Origin: JAGVSR01 sp963750715
GTDB lineage: Bacteria > Pseudomonadota > Alphaproteobacteria > Rhizobiales > Hyphomicrobiaceae
Direction: 5' to 3'
DNA length: 64,000 bases
Assembly: GCA_963750715.1 (NCBI GenBank)
Contig: CAVVRP010000012.1
Location: forward strand, 806,001 to 870,000
In this document: positions 1 through 8,473 of the stretch, in pieces
Layout: each line of letters opens with the position of its first letter
Numbering within the stretch: the stretch's first letter is position 1
The notes under the pieces: generated by a model
Told to the model about the DNA's origin: nothing
The model's input: the letters and a program-made list of their open reading frames with translations, nothing else
Databases searched by the model: none
Program-made: the position numbers and the translations under genes

Positions 1-798
1 ACGCTCGAGCGGCTCGGCATTCGTCACCCCGAGACTCACCTCGATCCGCCGGCCGATCACGAAGGCTGGCTGATGAAGCGCATCGGCGGCAGCGGCGGAC
101 TGCACATCCATCGCTGTCCGCCCGTCGTGACTGCGGGACAAGCGCCGCTACTTCCAGCGCGAGTCTCGACGGCGCGCCGGTCTCGGTCCTCGGTATCGCA
201 AGTCCCTCCGGCACGGCTTCGCGGTTACCCGCCAATGGGTCAATCCGCGCGGGAAGCGGCCCTATCGCTATGGTGGCGCCGCAGTCCCCGGCTGACGCTC
301 GAAGCCGATCTCGAAGTGCGCCTTATCGAGGCGTCGCTGACAGTCGAGCCGGAATTCGGGCTTCGAGGTCTCGTCTCGTTCGACTTTCTGATCGCACGAT
401 GGCGAACCGGTACTGATCGAGGTCAATCCGCGGCCCGGCGCGTCGCTCGATGTTCTTCGATGACGCTTGCGGCAGCCTGTTCAGCGCCCATATCGAGGCC
501 TGTCGCGGCGGCAACCCAGCCAGACCTTCTACAGGCCGAATGGCACCCGCCCGCGGCCGCGGCCGCCGCTTACCTTTATGCCGACCGCGCCGATTTGACG
601 GTGCCCGATGTCGTCTGGCCGGACTGGACCGCCGATCGGCCGATCGCCGGCTCGGTCGTGCAGAAGCGCCAACCGCTGGCCACCGTGATGACCCGGGCTG
701 GCAACGTCGACGACGCCGAGCGGCTGTGCCGTAAACGGTTAGAAACACTCGAAACCATGCTTTATGTAGACCCCGCCCGGAACGGAGCACACCTATGA
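1..798 (+). pseudogene. OrfY-like ATP-grasp protein of the C1 cluster, 5' truncated and multiply frameshifted
   Basis: Coding signal runs from the window edge to a TGA overlapping the mch start (ATGA), but it switches frame repeatedly. Recognisable pieces are WLMKRIGGSGG near 80, DKRRYFQRE near 137, FAVTRQWVNPRG near 218, an LEADLEVRLIEASLTVEPEFG stretch near 300, DGEPVLIEVNPRPGASLD near 398 and a C-terminal YADRADLTVPDVVWPDW near 580. VLIEVNPRPG is a typical ATP-grasp metal-binding strand. OrfY (COG2232-type ATP-grasp) sits next to mch in Methylobacterium and is linked to H4MPT/methylofuran cofactor synthesis; the exact reaction is not known to me. About seven frame changes are needed (near 115-137, 164, 200, 290, 394-397, 453 and 530). 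No other decay is visible, so sequence error is likelier than genuine loss. Confidence 0.7.
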
Positions 799-1763
799 CC
801 CCCCATGCCACCGCGCCCAGCGTCAACGCACGCGCTGCACGCATCGTCGAAAAAATCGTCGCCAACGCAGCTGCATTGAGGTGCGCGGTGACGACCGGCG
901 AGGCCGGCGAGCGGCGGATCGACCTCGGCGCCAACGTTCCCGGCGGTCTGGAAGCCGGCCGCCGCCTCGGTGAGGTGTGCATGGGCGGCTTCGGCACCGT
1001 GCAGATCACGTCCGCCTCGGGGCTCGAACGCTGGCCGCTCGGAGTTGTCGTCCACTCCTCCAATCCCGTCGTTGCATGCCTCGCCAGCCAATATGCCGGC
1101 TGGACGATTACCGACGATTCCTCCGGCTTCTTTGCCCTTGGCTCGGGACCGGCCCGCGCGCTTTCGCGCGTCGAAGAACTCTACAAGGAACTCGGCTACG
1201 TCGATCACCACAACACTGGTTCGCTGGTCATCGAAGGAGACAAGGCGCCGCCGTCATCGGTCGCCTCGAAGGTAGCGTCCGCGTGCGGCATCAAGCCGTC
1301 CGATCTGACGATCCTCTATGCACCGACCGGAAGCCTTGCGGGCACCGTCCAGATTGCAGCACGCGTTCTGGAAGTCTCGCTTCACAAGGCGCACGCCCTG
1401 CACTTCCCGCTCCACAACATCGTCGACGGCTATGGCGTTGCCCCGCTGTCCCCGCCGATTCCCGATTTCGTCAAGGCCATGGGGCGCACCAACGACGCGA
1501 TCATCTACGGTGGCCGCATCCAGCTGTTCGTCAAAGGCTCGGACGATGAAGCCAAGAGGCTCGCGGACGCGCTACCGTCGTCGACCTCGAGTTCCTACGG
1601 CAAGCCGTTCGCCGAGACGTTCGCGGAAGTGAACGGCGACTTCTACAAGATCGACGCCATGCTGTTCAGTCCGGCGCTGGTGACGGTTTCGAACCTCGAC
1701 ACGGGATCGTCCTTCCACGCCGGCAAGCTGGCGCCCGAGATTGTCGACAAGAGCTTCCGCTGA
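795..1763 (+). CDS. mch: Methenyltetrahydromethanopterin cyclohydrolase
   Basis: Mch reversibly hydrolyses methenyl-H4MPT to formyl-H4MPT in the cytoplasmic pathway that oxidises formaldehyde to formate. The 322-residue product has the family's full length and conserved stretches such as GLEAGRRLGEVCMGGFGTVQI near residue 52 and a Gly-rich C-terminal half (FHAGKLAPEI near 307). The ATG at 795 overlaps the upstream OrfY-like stop (ATGA) and has GGAG at 784-787. The stop is followed after 30 bases by the orf5-like gene, so orfY, mch, orf5 and orf7 read as one operon in the order known from Methylobacterium. Confidence 0.95.
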   Translation: MTPHATAPSVNARAARIVEKIVANAAALRCAVTTGEAGERRIDLGANVPGGLEAGRRLGEVCMGGFGTVQITSASGLERWPLGVVVHSSNPVVACLASQYAGWTITDDSSGFFALGSGPARALSRVEELYKELGYVDHHNTGSLVIEGDKAPPSSVASKVASACGIKPSDLTILYAPTGSLAGTVQIAARVLEVSLHKAHALHFPLHNIVDGYGVAPLSPPIPDFVKAMGRTNDAIIYGGRIQLFVKGSDDEAKRLADALPSSTSSSYGKPFAETFAEVNGDFYKIDAMLFSPALVTVSNLDTGSSFHAGKLAPEIVDKSFR

Positions 1764-1793
1764 AATCCCATAACCCCTCAAGGCGGAACAGCC

Positions 1794-2771
1794 GTGAATG
1801 ACAGTAGCATCATCCGTGGCAGCCAGCAGCCGCTGACAGGCTCCACGACGGACATGTTGGCTCATGGAAAATCCAGCCCTCGCATCGTGCTGTTCGTCGA
1901 GGATGGTGGCGGCGACTGGCATGCGCGGCGATTGACCAAGGCGCTGGAGGCACGCGGCGCGCGGGTTGTGACCACGACACTGAAGGCATGCGCGTTCGAT
2001 ACGCGGATGGCGTCGGGGATCGACATACCCGGTTTCGATGGCGCGTTGCCCGATGGCGCATTCGTCCGCTCCGTGTCGGTTGGCGGACTGGAGCAGATCA
2101 CGTTGCGGCTCGGCATCCTGCATGCCCTGCAGGCGTCCGGGGTCCGCGTCTGGAACCACGCCCGCGCCATCGAACGCTGTGTCGATAAATCGACGGCGAC
2201 ATTCCTGTTCCAGATGGCCGGCCTGCCAACTCCGCCGACACGCGCCATGGAAGGGCGCGAAGCTGCCGTGCAACATGCAATCACTACGGGCGTGCCGATG
2301 GTTGTCAAACCGCTATTCGGCAGCCAAGGCAACGGCGTCAAGCGCGTGCCGACGCCCGATGATCTTCCGGCCGCCGAGACCGTTGGGCAGGTCTATTACC
2401 TGCAGCCTTACATGCGGGCGCCCGACGCGACCGAGTTCGAGGACTGGCGGGTGTTCGTCTCGCGCGGACGCATCCTGTCGGCAATGATGCGCGTCGGGCA
2501 GACATGGATCACCAATGTGCATCAGGGCGCCAAGCCCGTGTACCACTCGCCGGACCCGAGTATGCGCGACCTGGCGCTGGCGGCCGTCGCCGCCATAGGT
2601 GCCGACTATGCCGGTGTCGATCTGATCCGAGCCCTCGACGGCCAACTGATGGTGTTGGAAATCAATTCCAACCCGGCATGGAAAGGACTGCAAAGCGTCA
2701 CCGAGCAGGACATCGCCACCGAGCTTGCGCACGATTTTCTCGCGGCCCTGATCGAGCCCGTCGCGCCATGA
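1794..2771 (+). CDS. RimK-like ATP-grasp ligase of the H4MPT gene cluster (Orf5-like)
   Basis: 325 residues with ATP-grasp landmarks: VVKPLFGSQGNG near residue 168 (nucleotide-binding lysine and glycine loop) and VLEINSNPAWKGLQ near 287 (metal-binding Glu/Asn). RimK/MptN-type ATP-grasp enzymes form amide bonds, often adding glutamate to a cofactor. Position directly after mch matches orf5 of Methylobacterium, whose loss impairs H4MPT-linked C1 metabolism; the substrate here is inferred to be an H4MPT or methylofuran intermediate. The start is GTG at 1794, with a purine-rich AAGGCGGA just upstream. The end overlaps the next gene by ATGA, implying translational coupling. Confidence 0.85.
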   Translation: MNDSSIIRGSQQPLTGSTTDMLAHGKSSPRIVLFVEDGGGDWHARRLTKALEARGARVVTTTLKACAFDTRMASGIDIPGFDGALPDGAFVRSVSVGGLEQITLRLGILHALQASGVRVWNHARAIERCVDKSTATFLFQMAGLPTPPTRAMEGREAAVQHAITTGVPMVVKPLFGSQGNGVKRVPTPDDLPAAETVGQVYYLQPYMRAPDATEFEDWRVFVSRGRILSAMMRVGQTWITNVHQGAKPVYHSPDPSMRDLALAAVAAIGADYAGVDLIRALDGQLMVLEINSNPAWKGLQSVTEQDIATELAHDFLAALIEPVAP

Positions 2772-3646
2772 CGGCCGCACTACTGCCACCACGCACGATC
2801 GCCGATGCCTATATCGCAGCCTGCCATCTCGAAGTGCGCGCGCTGAAGCCCGGCAACGTCCATATCCACGCCGATGGCCACGGCATGGCCATGCGCCACT
2901 TCGACATCAGCGCGGAGGTGTCGGCTCCGCACATCGCCAATCCCAATCTGAAGGTCGGCGCCAAGGTCCGGCGCGCGATCGACGCCACCTTCGACGCAGT
3001 CGGGTGCAACACCAATCTCGGTATCGTACTTCTCTGCGCGCCCCTTGCCGCCGCAGCCGGTCCGGTGAATGGGCCGTCGACGTACTGCGAACGGCTCATG
3101 CGCGTTCTCGACACGCTCGATGAAACGGATACGAGCGAGATTTTTGCGGCAATCGCGCGCGCCAATCCCGCCGGCCTCGGCGAGGCGCCGGAGGGCGACG
3201 TCCATCGTTCGCCGCCAGCCGGCATGACGCTGATGGATGCGATGACCGCGGCAGCCGATCGCGATCTGATCGCGCGAACGTATGCTGAGCGCTTCGGACC
3301 TCTTCTGACCCTCAATCGCGCATTGATGACTTATTGTGCCGAGGGACTAGCCGACGAATCGGCATTGGCCCGGCTGTTTCTCGAACAGCTGGCCGCCGTG
3401 CCCGACACCCACATTGCGCGCAAGCATGGGCGTCATGCGGCCGAGGATGTCATGATGCGCGCCCGCGCGCTGATCGGGCAGCTGACAGAAGAAGGGCGCC
3501 GCGATCCGTCCGAACTTTCCGCATTTGAGGCGCTTTTACGATTTGACGCAGAGTTGAAAGCCGAAAGATTGAACCCCGGCTCGCATGCCGACATGATGGC
3601 TGCATGCGTCTTCCTGCGTAATATCGAAGCAGAATTATCGTTCTGA
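2768..3646 (+). CDS. CitG-like triphosphoribosyl-dephospho-CoA synthase family protein (Orf7-like)
   Basis: 292 residues starting at the ATG that overlaps the orf5-like stop. The N-terminal LEVRALKPGNVHIHADGHGM (residues about 17-36), the GCNTNLGIVLLCAPLA block near 78 and the C-terminal LNPGSHADMMAACVFL near 268 are hallmarks of the COG1767 CitG/MdcB family, which builds 2'-(5''-triphosphoribosyl)-3'-dephospho-CoA from ATP and dephospho-CoA. No citrate lyase or malonate decarboxylase genes are near. In methylotrophs and methanogens a CitG-like gene is kept with H4MPT genes, so a phosphoribosylation-type step in C1-cofactor synthesis is inferred, not proven. The long reading frame upstream of 2768 overlaps orf5 and is not used. 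Confidence 0.85.
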   Translation: MTAALLPPRTIADAYIAACHLEVRALKPGNVHIHADGHGMAMRHFDISAEVSAPHIANPNLKVGAKVRRAIDATFDAVGCNTNLGIVLLCAPLAAAAGPVNGPSTYCERLMRVLDTLDETDTSEIFAAIARANPAGLGEAPEGDVHRSPPAGMTLMDAMTAAADRDLIARTYAERFGPLLTLNRALMTYCAEGLADESALARLFLEQLAAVPDTHIARKHGRHAAEDVMMRARALIGQLTEEGRRDPSELSAFEALLRFDAELKAERLNPGSHADMMAACVFLRNIEAELSF

Positions 3647-3938
3647 AGCAGGCATTTGGGCCGTTAATCAGCTTGCTGCGGATGAACCCGCCGGGACTGC
3701 CCCGAAGGCCCCGAACATGTTGCTTCTACGAAAGTGGGATCGGCTCTTGCCGACCAGTGCCCGCTGGCGTTATGTAGCGCCGGTGCTCAGGGCGCCGCTA
3801 TCTGGCCAACCGGTTCGGTGACCCCGTCACCGTTCGCCGCCAGCAAGGATAGCTCAAGACGAGCGTAGCCAGACGAAGCCGGGATAACCCGGAGCGTCCT
3901 GGCTTCATGATGTTTTTTCCAATGGGAGAACCCCCCGA
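3647..3938 (+). promoter_or_regulatory. 292-base leader and promoter region of fae
   Basis: This gap separates the cofactor genes from fae, which is normally very highly expressed, so it should hold a strong separate promoter. I see no convincing -35/-10 pair by eye. A perfect 17-base inverted repeat lies at 3816-3832 and a TGGGAG Shine-Dalgarno-like run lies about ten bases before the fae ATG. Confidence 0.5.
3816..3832. repeat. Perfect inverted repeat CGGTGAC-CCC-GTCACCG upstream of fae
   Basis: Two perfect 7-base arms separated by CCC, centred about 115 bases before the fae start. It has no T-run, so it is not an intrinsic terminator. It could be an operator for a dimeric regulator or an mRNA leader hairpin. 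No regulator is assigned. Confidence 0.5.
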
Positions 3939-4451
3939 ATGGCCAAGATCAATCGCGTATTAGTAGGCGAGTCGCTCGTCGGCGACGGCAATGAAGTCGC
4001 CCACATCGACCTTCTCATCGGACCGCGCGGCTCTGCAGTCGAAACGGCGTTCTGCAACTCGCTGACGAACAACAAGGACGGTTTCACGTCGCTCCTCGCC
4101 GTCATCGGTCCGAACCTGGCCTGCAAGCCTTCGACCGTGATGTTCAACAAAGTGACGATCAAGGACGCCCGTCAGGCCGTTCAGATGTTCGGACCTGCCC
4201 AGTACGGCGTTGCAAAGGCCGTTCAGGACGCAGTCGCTGAAGGCATCATCCCCGCGAACGAAGCCGACGACGTCTACGTCTGCGTTGGCGTGTTCATCCA
4301 CTGGGAAGCCGCTGACGACGCGAAGATCCAGGACTTCAACTATCGCGCCACCAAGGAAGCCATCGCTCGCGCCGTCTCCGGCAAGCCGACGGCTGCCGAA
4401 GCGACCGCTCAGCGCAATGCTACTCAGCATCCGTTCGCTGCCAAGTCTTGA
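3939..4451 (+). CDS. fae: Formaldehyde-activating enzyme
   Basis: Fae condenses formaldehyde with tetrahydromethanopterin to methylene-H4MPT, the entry step of H4MPT-dependent formaldehyde oxidation and detoxification. The 170-residue product matches Methylobacterium Fae almost throughout: GDGNEVAHIDLLIGPRGS near residue 15 (with the conserved histidine at 22 thought to act as catalytic acid), FTSLLAVIGPNLACKP near 49, MFGPAQYGVAKAVQDAVAEG near 83 and GVFIHWEAADDAKIQDFNY near 116. The start ATG follows a purine-rich AATGGGAGAA run. It has its own upstream region and a strong hairpin downstream, so it is probably monocistronic. Confidence 0.97.
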   Translation: MAKINRVLVGESLVGDGNEVAHIDLLIGPRGSAVETAFCNSLTNNKDGFTSLLAVIGPNLACKPSTVMFNKVTIKDARQAVQMFGPAQYGVAKAVQDAVAEGIIPANEADDVYVCVGVFIHWEAADDAKIQDFNYRATKEAIARAVSGKPTAAEATAQRNATQHPFAAKS

Positions 4452-4590
4452 AGCGGAAACCGTCCACAGCAGGATAATACTCCACCCATGAAGGTGGGTC
4501 TGCTGCAGCGATTGGGAAGAATGCTCTCTGGCCGTTGGAACGGCTAACTTCGGCGGGCTTCCGACAGGCCGCTCGCCTTGTGTACTGAAA

Positions 4591-5298
4591 CTACCAACCG
4601 GCGATCTCGACGAGATCGCCGGTTTTTATTTGCCCGTCGTGCAGGGCACTCGCGATGAGCGCACCGCTGGCGCCTGCGTCGCGAACGGCCAGAAGGTCGT
4701 CACGATTGCGAACGCCGCCGGCGGCATAGACCTCGCGCCCCAATGCACTTGCGGTGATGCTGCGGATGCGATCCGTATCGGGTCCAAGCCCCGCACCGAC
4801 ACGCGCCAGCGTCATGACGATGACGCGCTGCGGCCACACGTCTGCCTCGGCAAGCAGCGGCGTAGGGCCCATAAAATCGTCGCCGCGAAAATCCAGCGAC
4901 AGGATGAGCTTGTCTCCCAGTTCGGACATCATCGCCGCCAGATCTGCGGGACGCCTGAGAGTCTCGCTCCCGACAACGGGACGCAGGCGGCCGATTTCGA
5001 GCAGCGGGATTAGAGACGTCCGATCACGGGCTCCGGTATCGGCCCACAATTCGGCATCCCCAATCGCGTGCGCAATACGAGCTAGCATTCCAAGGTTAGC
5101 ACCGCGTCCTTCGATCCCGTCGAGGTCGGCGACATACACGACGGGAAAGGCGGAAAGCCGCATGTATCCACGGGCGACGTCGACAGGATCGGCTGCCGGC
5201 GCCAGCGGCGTGCTGAGCGGCCGGTAGTTGGCGCGGTCTCCGACGACGGCCTGCACGGCCACTCCATGGCGAATGTCGATAACCGGAATGACGTTCAT
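4591..5298 (-). CDS. HisA/HisF-like (beta-alpha)8 barrel protein of the C1 cluster (COG1411 type)
   Basis: 235 residues resembling the HisA ProFAR isomerase fold: N-terminal MNVIPVIDIRHGVAVQAVVG, a central YVADLDGIEG near residue 55, LSLDFRG near 133 and VYAAGGVRNRDDL near 188, with GALIASALHDG near 211. It is shorter and more divergent than true HisA and lies in an H4MPT/methylofuran cluster, not a his operon. COG1411 proteins of this sort accompany H4MPT genes in methanogens and methylotrophs, with no reaction known to me; a sugar-phosphate or furan-precursor step is only a guess. The ATG at 5298 has GGAAGGAAGAG just upstream. It is divergent from the MfnF-like gene with 66 bases between the starts. 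Confidence 0.8.
   Translation of the reverse strand: MNVIPVIDIRHGVAVQAVVGDRANYRPLSTPLAPAADPVDVARGYMRLSAFPVVYVADLDGIEGRGANLGMLARIAHAIGDAELWADTGARDRTSLIPLLEIGRLRPVVGSETLRRPADLAAMMSELGDKLILSLDFRGDDFMGPTPLLAEADVWPQRVIVMTLARVGAGLGPDTDRIRSITASALGREVYAAGGVRNRDDLLAVRDAGASGALIASALHDGQIKTGDLVEIAGW
4596..4631 (+). terminator. Intrinsic terminator of fae, inside the 3' end of the convergent gene
   Basis: A 14-base perfect stem (AACCGGCGATCTCG, one-base spacer A, CGAGATCGCCGGTT) followed by TTTTATTT. On the plus strand it is a strong Rho-independent terminator about 145 bases after the fae stop. The same bases encode the last residues (DLVEIAGW) of the HisA-like gene on the other strand. Confidence 0.8.
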
Positions 5299-5364
5299 GC
5301 TCTTCCTTCCCACGGCGCGTGGTGTATCACACCGAGCATCGGATCGAAGGCTTCGGAGACGAGT

Positions 5365-6409
5365 GTGACAATCACGGCCGGACTGGATGTCGGAGGCGCA
5401 CATCTTAAGGTGGCCCTCGTCGAGGACGGGCGCGCAATCGCGGTGCAACAGTTCCGTTGCCGTCTTTGGATGGGACTGGAGAAACTCGATACCGCGCTGC
5501 GCAAGGCCCGCGCACTTCTCGACCGAGCCGATCGCTTCGCCGTGACCATGACCGGCGAAATATCCGACGTGTTTCCCGACCGCAGGACCGGCGTCGAAAT
5601 CACTCGTCTGCCGCATAGCCGCCGAGTGCGGGCCGCAGACGCGCTTCTGGATGGGGCTGCGCGGCTTCGGGATGGCGGAAGAGGCAATCATCCACCATAC
5701 CGACGTCGGGTCGACGAACTTCCTCGCCACCGCGACACTCGTTGGTCACCACCATCGCGATGCGCTTCTTATCGATTTCGGTTCCACGACAGCCGACATA
5801 GTGCCGATCATCGCCGGCGGGCCATCGCCGCGCGGCCTCACGGATGCAGATCGGCAGGCGACGGGCGAACTGATCTACACAGGCTATACGCGCACGGCGG
5901 TCATGGCCGTCACCAATCGCGCCCCCTTCCGCGGTCACTGGGTCGGCCTGGCACGCGAGTATCTCGCCACCATGGCCGATATCCGGCAAATCTTGGGAGT
6001 TCCACTGGACGGCATCGATCTGCATGCGACCGCGGACGGAAAGGGCAAGTCCGTCGAAGAAAGCGTTGCACGCTTTGCCCGAATGCTCGGCCGCGATGCC
6101 GCGGACGGCACGGTGTCGGATTGGTCCATTGCGGCAGCGTTTGTGCGTGAAGCGCAACTGCGCTCCATCGAGGACGGGGTGATCCAGGTTATTTCGGCGT
6201 CGTCGCTCATCGGCAGCCCACCCGTCGTCGTCGCCGGCATCGGACACCCGGAAGCAGCCGTCGTCGCGGCCCGTCTCGGGCGGCCGGTCGTTGCGTTCTG
6301 CGAACTGGCGCTTCCCGCCCCCGATTGCGCCGCTGAAGTCACATTTTGCGCACCGGCCGTTTCGGTCGCCATGCTGGCCTCGGCTCGCCTCCCCGGTCCG
6401 GCACGGTAA
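5365..6409 (+). pseudogene. MfnF-like H4MPT-linked C1 transfer pathway protein, one frameshift
   Basis: The ASKHA-fold kinase-like family COG1548/TIGR03123 is represented by ITAGLDVGGAHLKVALVEDG at the start, TMTGEISDVFPDRRTGVEI near residue 61, then after a frame change ECGPQTRFWMGLRGFG, ALLIDFGSTTADIVPI and VVAGIGHPEAAVVAARLG. In methanogens MfnF joins the aminomethylfuran diphosphate to gamma-glutamyltyramine in methanofuran synthesis; by homology this gene should act in methylofuran synthesis for the formyltransferase/hydrolase complex. The frame shifts by one extra base at about 5602; removing it gives a continuous protein of about 347 residues. The start is GTG at 5365 with GGAG at 5355-5358. 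I think the shift is a sequence error, since residues on both sides are well conserved. Confidence 0.8.
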
Positions 6410-6543
6410 ATGCTGGGTAACGCTCAGCAACATCCAAACTTCTGTAATTTCTGTCGTTGTACCGCCCGGAACAGCCGGCGGGCCCGGCTCGGCGCATTCT
6501 CCAGTCATCGGAACACCTCACCGGCACCAAGGGAGACATACCA

Positions 6544-7299
6544 ATGACCGCCTCGACACCAAACCGCCGCTCGCTGCTTCTGGGCCGCAACATCGTCAAG
6601 ACGATCAACACGGGCGCCGGCGAACTCAAAATCCTCAAGGGCGTCGACGTCGATCTGTACCCCGGCGAGCTTACCCTGCTCATGGGCCCCTCGGGCTCTG
6701 GCAAGACCACGCTCCTATCGATCCTCGGTTGCATCCTCACCGCGACGTCGGGGCAGCTTCTGGTCAACAGCGAAGAGGCGGCCGGCAAGTCCGCCGAAGG
6801 TCTGGCCGACATCCGCCGCCGCAACATTGGCTTCGTGTTCCAGGGCTACAATCTCTTCCCGACCCTGACGGCCCACGAAAACGTCCTGATGGCGCTCGAC
6901 GTGCGCCGCGCCAAACTGGTCAACCCCGAGCAAGCCGCCAAACAGGCCCTGATAGAAGTTGGCCTCGGACACCGCATCAACGCCTACCCGTCCAAGCTTT
7001 CGGGCGGTGAGAAGCAGCGTGTAGCGATTGCCCGCTCGCTTGCCGGAAACCCAGCCGTGGTGCTGGCCGACGAGCCGACCGCGGCGCTCGACAGCGAGAA
7101 TGGCAAGTCGGTCATGGAACTTCTAGCCCGCGTCGCCAAGGACCCGAACCGGGCCGTTCTGGCCGTGACCCACGATCATAGGACGCTCTCCTACGCCGAC
7201 CGCATTATCCGTATCGAAGACGGACGGATTGTCGCCGACGAGCGTCCGCGTGATAAAGTGCGGAGCCTAGCCGGCGACGCACCTGCCCTGGCCGCATAA
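6544..7299 (+). CDS. ABC transporter ATP-binding protein, LolD/DevA (MacB-like) type
   Basis: 251 residues with Walker A GPSGSGKT near 48, Q-loop VFQGYNLFPTL near 99, signature LSGGEKQRVAIARSL near 152, Walker B VVLADEPTAALDSE near 172 and switch histidine in AVTHDHRT. The LolD/DevA family powers FtsX-like permeases that move lipids or glycolipids or perform mechanotransmission. The start ATG at 6544 follows GGGAGA. The next gene, 48 bases on, encodes a HlyD-type adaptor, so the pair resembles DevB-DevA. No FtsX-like permease gene is found on either side. Confidence 0.9.
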   Translation: MTASTPNRRSLLLGRNIVKTINTGAGELKILKGVDVDLYPGELTLLMGPSGSGKTTLLSILGCILTATSGQLLVNSEEAAGKSAEGLADIRRRNIGFVFQGYNLFPTLTAHENVLMALDVRRAKLVNPEQAAKQALIEVGLGHRINAYPSKLSGGEKQRVAIARSLAGNPAVVLADEPTAALDSENGKSVMELLARVAKDPNRAVLAVTHDHRTLSYADRIIRIEDGRIVADERPRDKVRSLAGDAPALAA

Positions 7300-7347
7300 C
7301 AGAAGTCCATTCACCTCGCAGCGTCGAGCAAGAAAGATCCTGGTGCC

Positions 7348-8373
7348 ATGCTGAAGAATATCGGTCTCATCGGCCTCGCGGCCGTCGCTGCCATGGGCGC
7401 CTACCTAGCCTATGACCAGTTCGCGGTGAAGCCATACGCCAACACCTCGAAGGCGGAGCCTGCCCTGAACTGGGTTGCAGCGGCTCCGGGCCGGGTTGAA
7501 CCCAAGGCCGGCGAAATCCGCATCGGAACCGGTCTTCTGGGGCGCGTCACCAAGGTCCACGTCAAGGTCGACGACAAGGTCGAGGATGGCGAGCTCCTGA
7601 TCGAACTCGACGACGCAGAGGCACGCGCGCGGCTTACGTCGGCGGAAACGCAGGCAGAGGCACTGCGCGAGGAACGCGAAAAGCAGTTTGCAAGCGGTCG
7701 CGAGGATGTGCGCAAGGCCGAGGATGCCATCTATTCCGCCGAGCGCGCCGTCACGGGCGCCCGCATCGAACTGGATTACGCGATCACAGCCAAGCGAAAG
7801 GACGGCGGCAATGCCCAAGCCGTCGCCGACGCCCGCAAGCGCCTCACCGAGGCCAACGAGCGGCTGGAACGGGAGCGTATCGCCTTCGTGAAGGCCCAAT
7901 CGAAGGCCGGGCTGCCAGCACCCAGCAGCGCCGAATCCGCCGTCAGCGCGGCACGCACCGAAGTGCGGATGGCCGAGGCCCTGCTCGACAAGTCGCGCAT
8001 TCGCGCATCCTCCGAAGGCACCGTTCTGCAGCTCAACGCCAAGGCCGGCGAGATCGTCGCTCCGAGCCCCGAAGCGCCCCTGGTGGTGCTGGGCGACATG
8101 AGCTCGGTTCGCGTCAAGGCCGAAGTCGACGAAGGCGACATTTCCAAGATCAAAGTCGGCCAGAAGGCCTTTGTGAAATCCCTGAGCTTCCCCGGCAAGG
8201 AATTCAACGGCACCGTCGTGCGGCTCGCCCCCTCGCTGTTCCAGCCCAAGATCGGTCCGCGCGGACCGCGCCGCTCGAACGACGTCGATGTGCTCGAGGT
8301 CGAGGTCGGGATGGACGCGCAAGTGCCGCTGCTGCCGGGAATGCGCGTCGACACCTTTTTTCGCAAAGACTGA
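7348..8373 (+). CDS. HlyD/DevB-family periplasmic adaptor (membrane fusion protein)
   Basis: 341 residues. An N-terminal membrane anchor (about residues 4-22) is followed by a first half-motif of a biotinyl-lipoyl domain (GRVTKVHVKVDDKVEDGELL near 64), a long charged alpha-helical hairpin rich in Glu, Arg and Ala (about 90-210), the second half-motif (ASSEGTVLQLNAKAGEIV near 225) and a beta-barrel region. Such adaptors link an inner-membrane ABC exporter to an outer-membrane channel. It is very probably co-transcribed with the ATPase just upstream and closed by the terminator at 8474-8510. The missing permease means the partner is encoded elsewhere. Confidence 0.88.
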   Translation: MLKNIGLIGLAAVAAMGAYLAYDQFAVKPYANTSKAEPALNWVAAAPGRVEPKAGEIRIGTGLLGRVTKVHVKVDDKVEDGELLIELDDAEARARLTSAETQAEALREEREKQFASGREDVRKAEDAIYSAERAVTGARIELDYAITAKRKDGGNAQAVADARKRLTEANERLERERIAFVKAQSKAGLPAPSSAESAVSAARTEVRMAEALLDKSRIRASSEGTVLQLNAKAGEIVAPSPEAPLVVLGDMSSVRVKAEVDEGDISKIKVGQKAFVKSLSFPGKEFNGTVVRLAPSLFQPKIGPRGPRRSNDVDVLEVEVGMDAQVPLLPGMRVDTFFRKD

Positions 8374-8473
8374 CGCCGGGCTACCTCCGGCTGACCCCCC
8401 GGGCGCTAGTGAACCCGAAGCCCACCAGATCAGGCCGAGTCGATTCACAGCGAATCCACAACGGTAAACGGCT

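Noticed and set aside
73..798. 241-residue open frame read as one intact gene
   Set aside because: Its protein is a patchwork. True ATP-grasp residues appear in all three frames, so the frame only partly follows the gene.
323..1063. Minus-strand ORFs across mch and the OrfY region
   Set aside because: Typical antisense shadows of high-GC coding sequence, Arg/Ser/Ala-rich with no motif.
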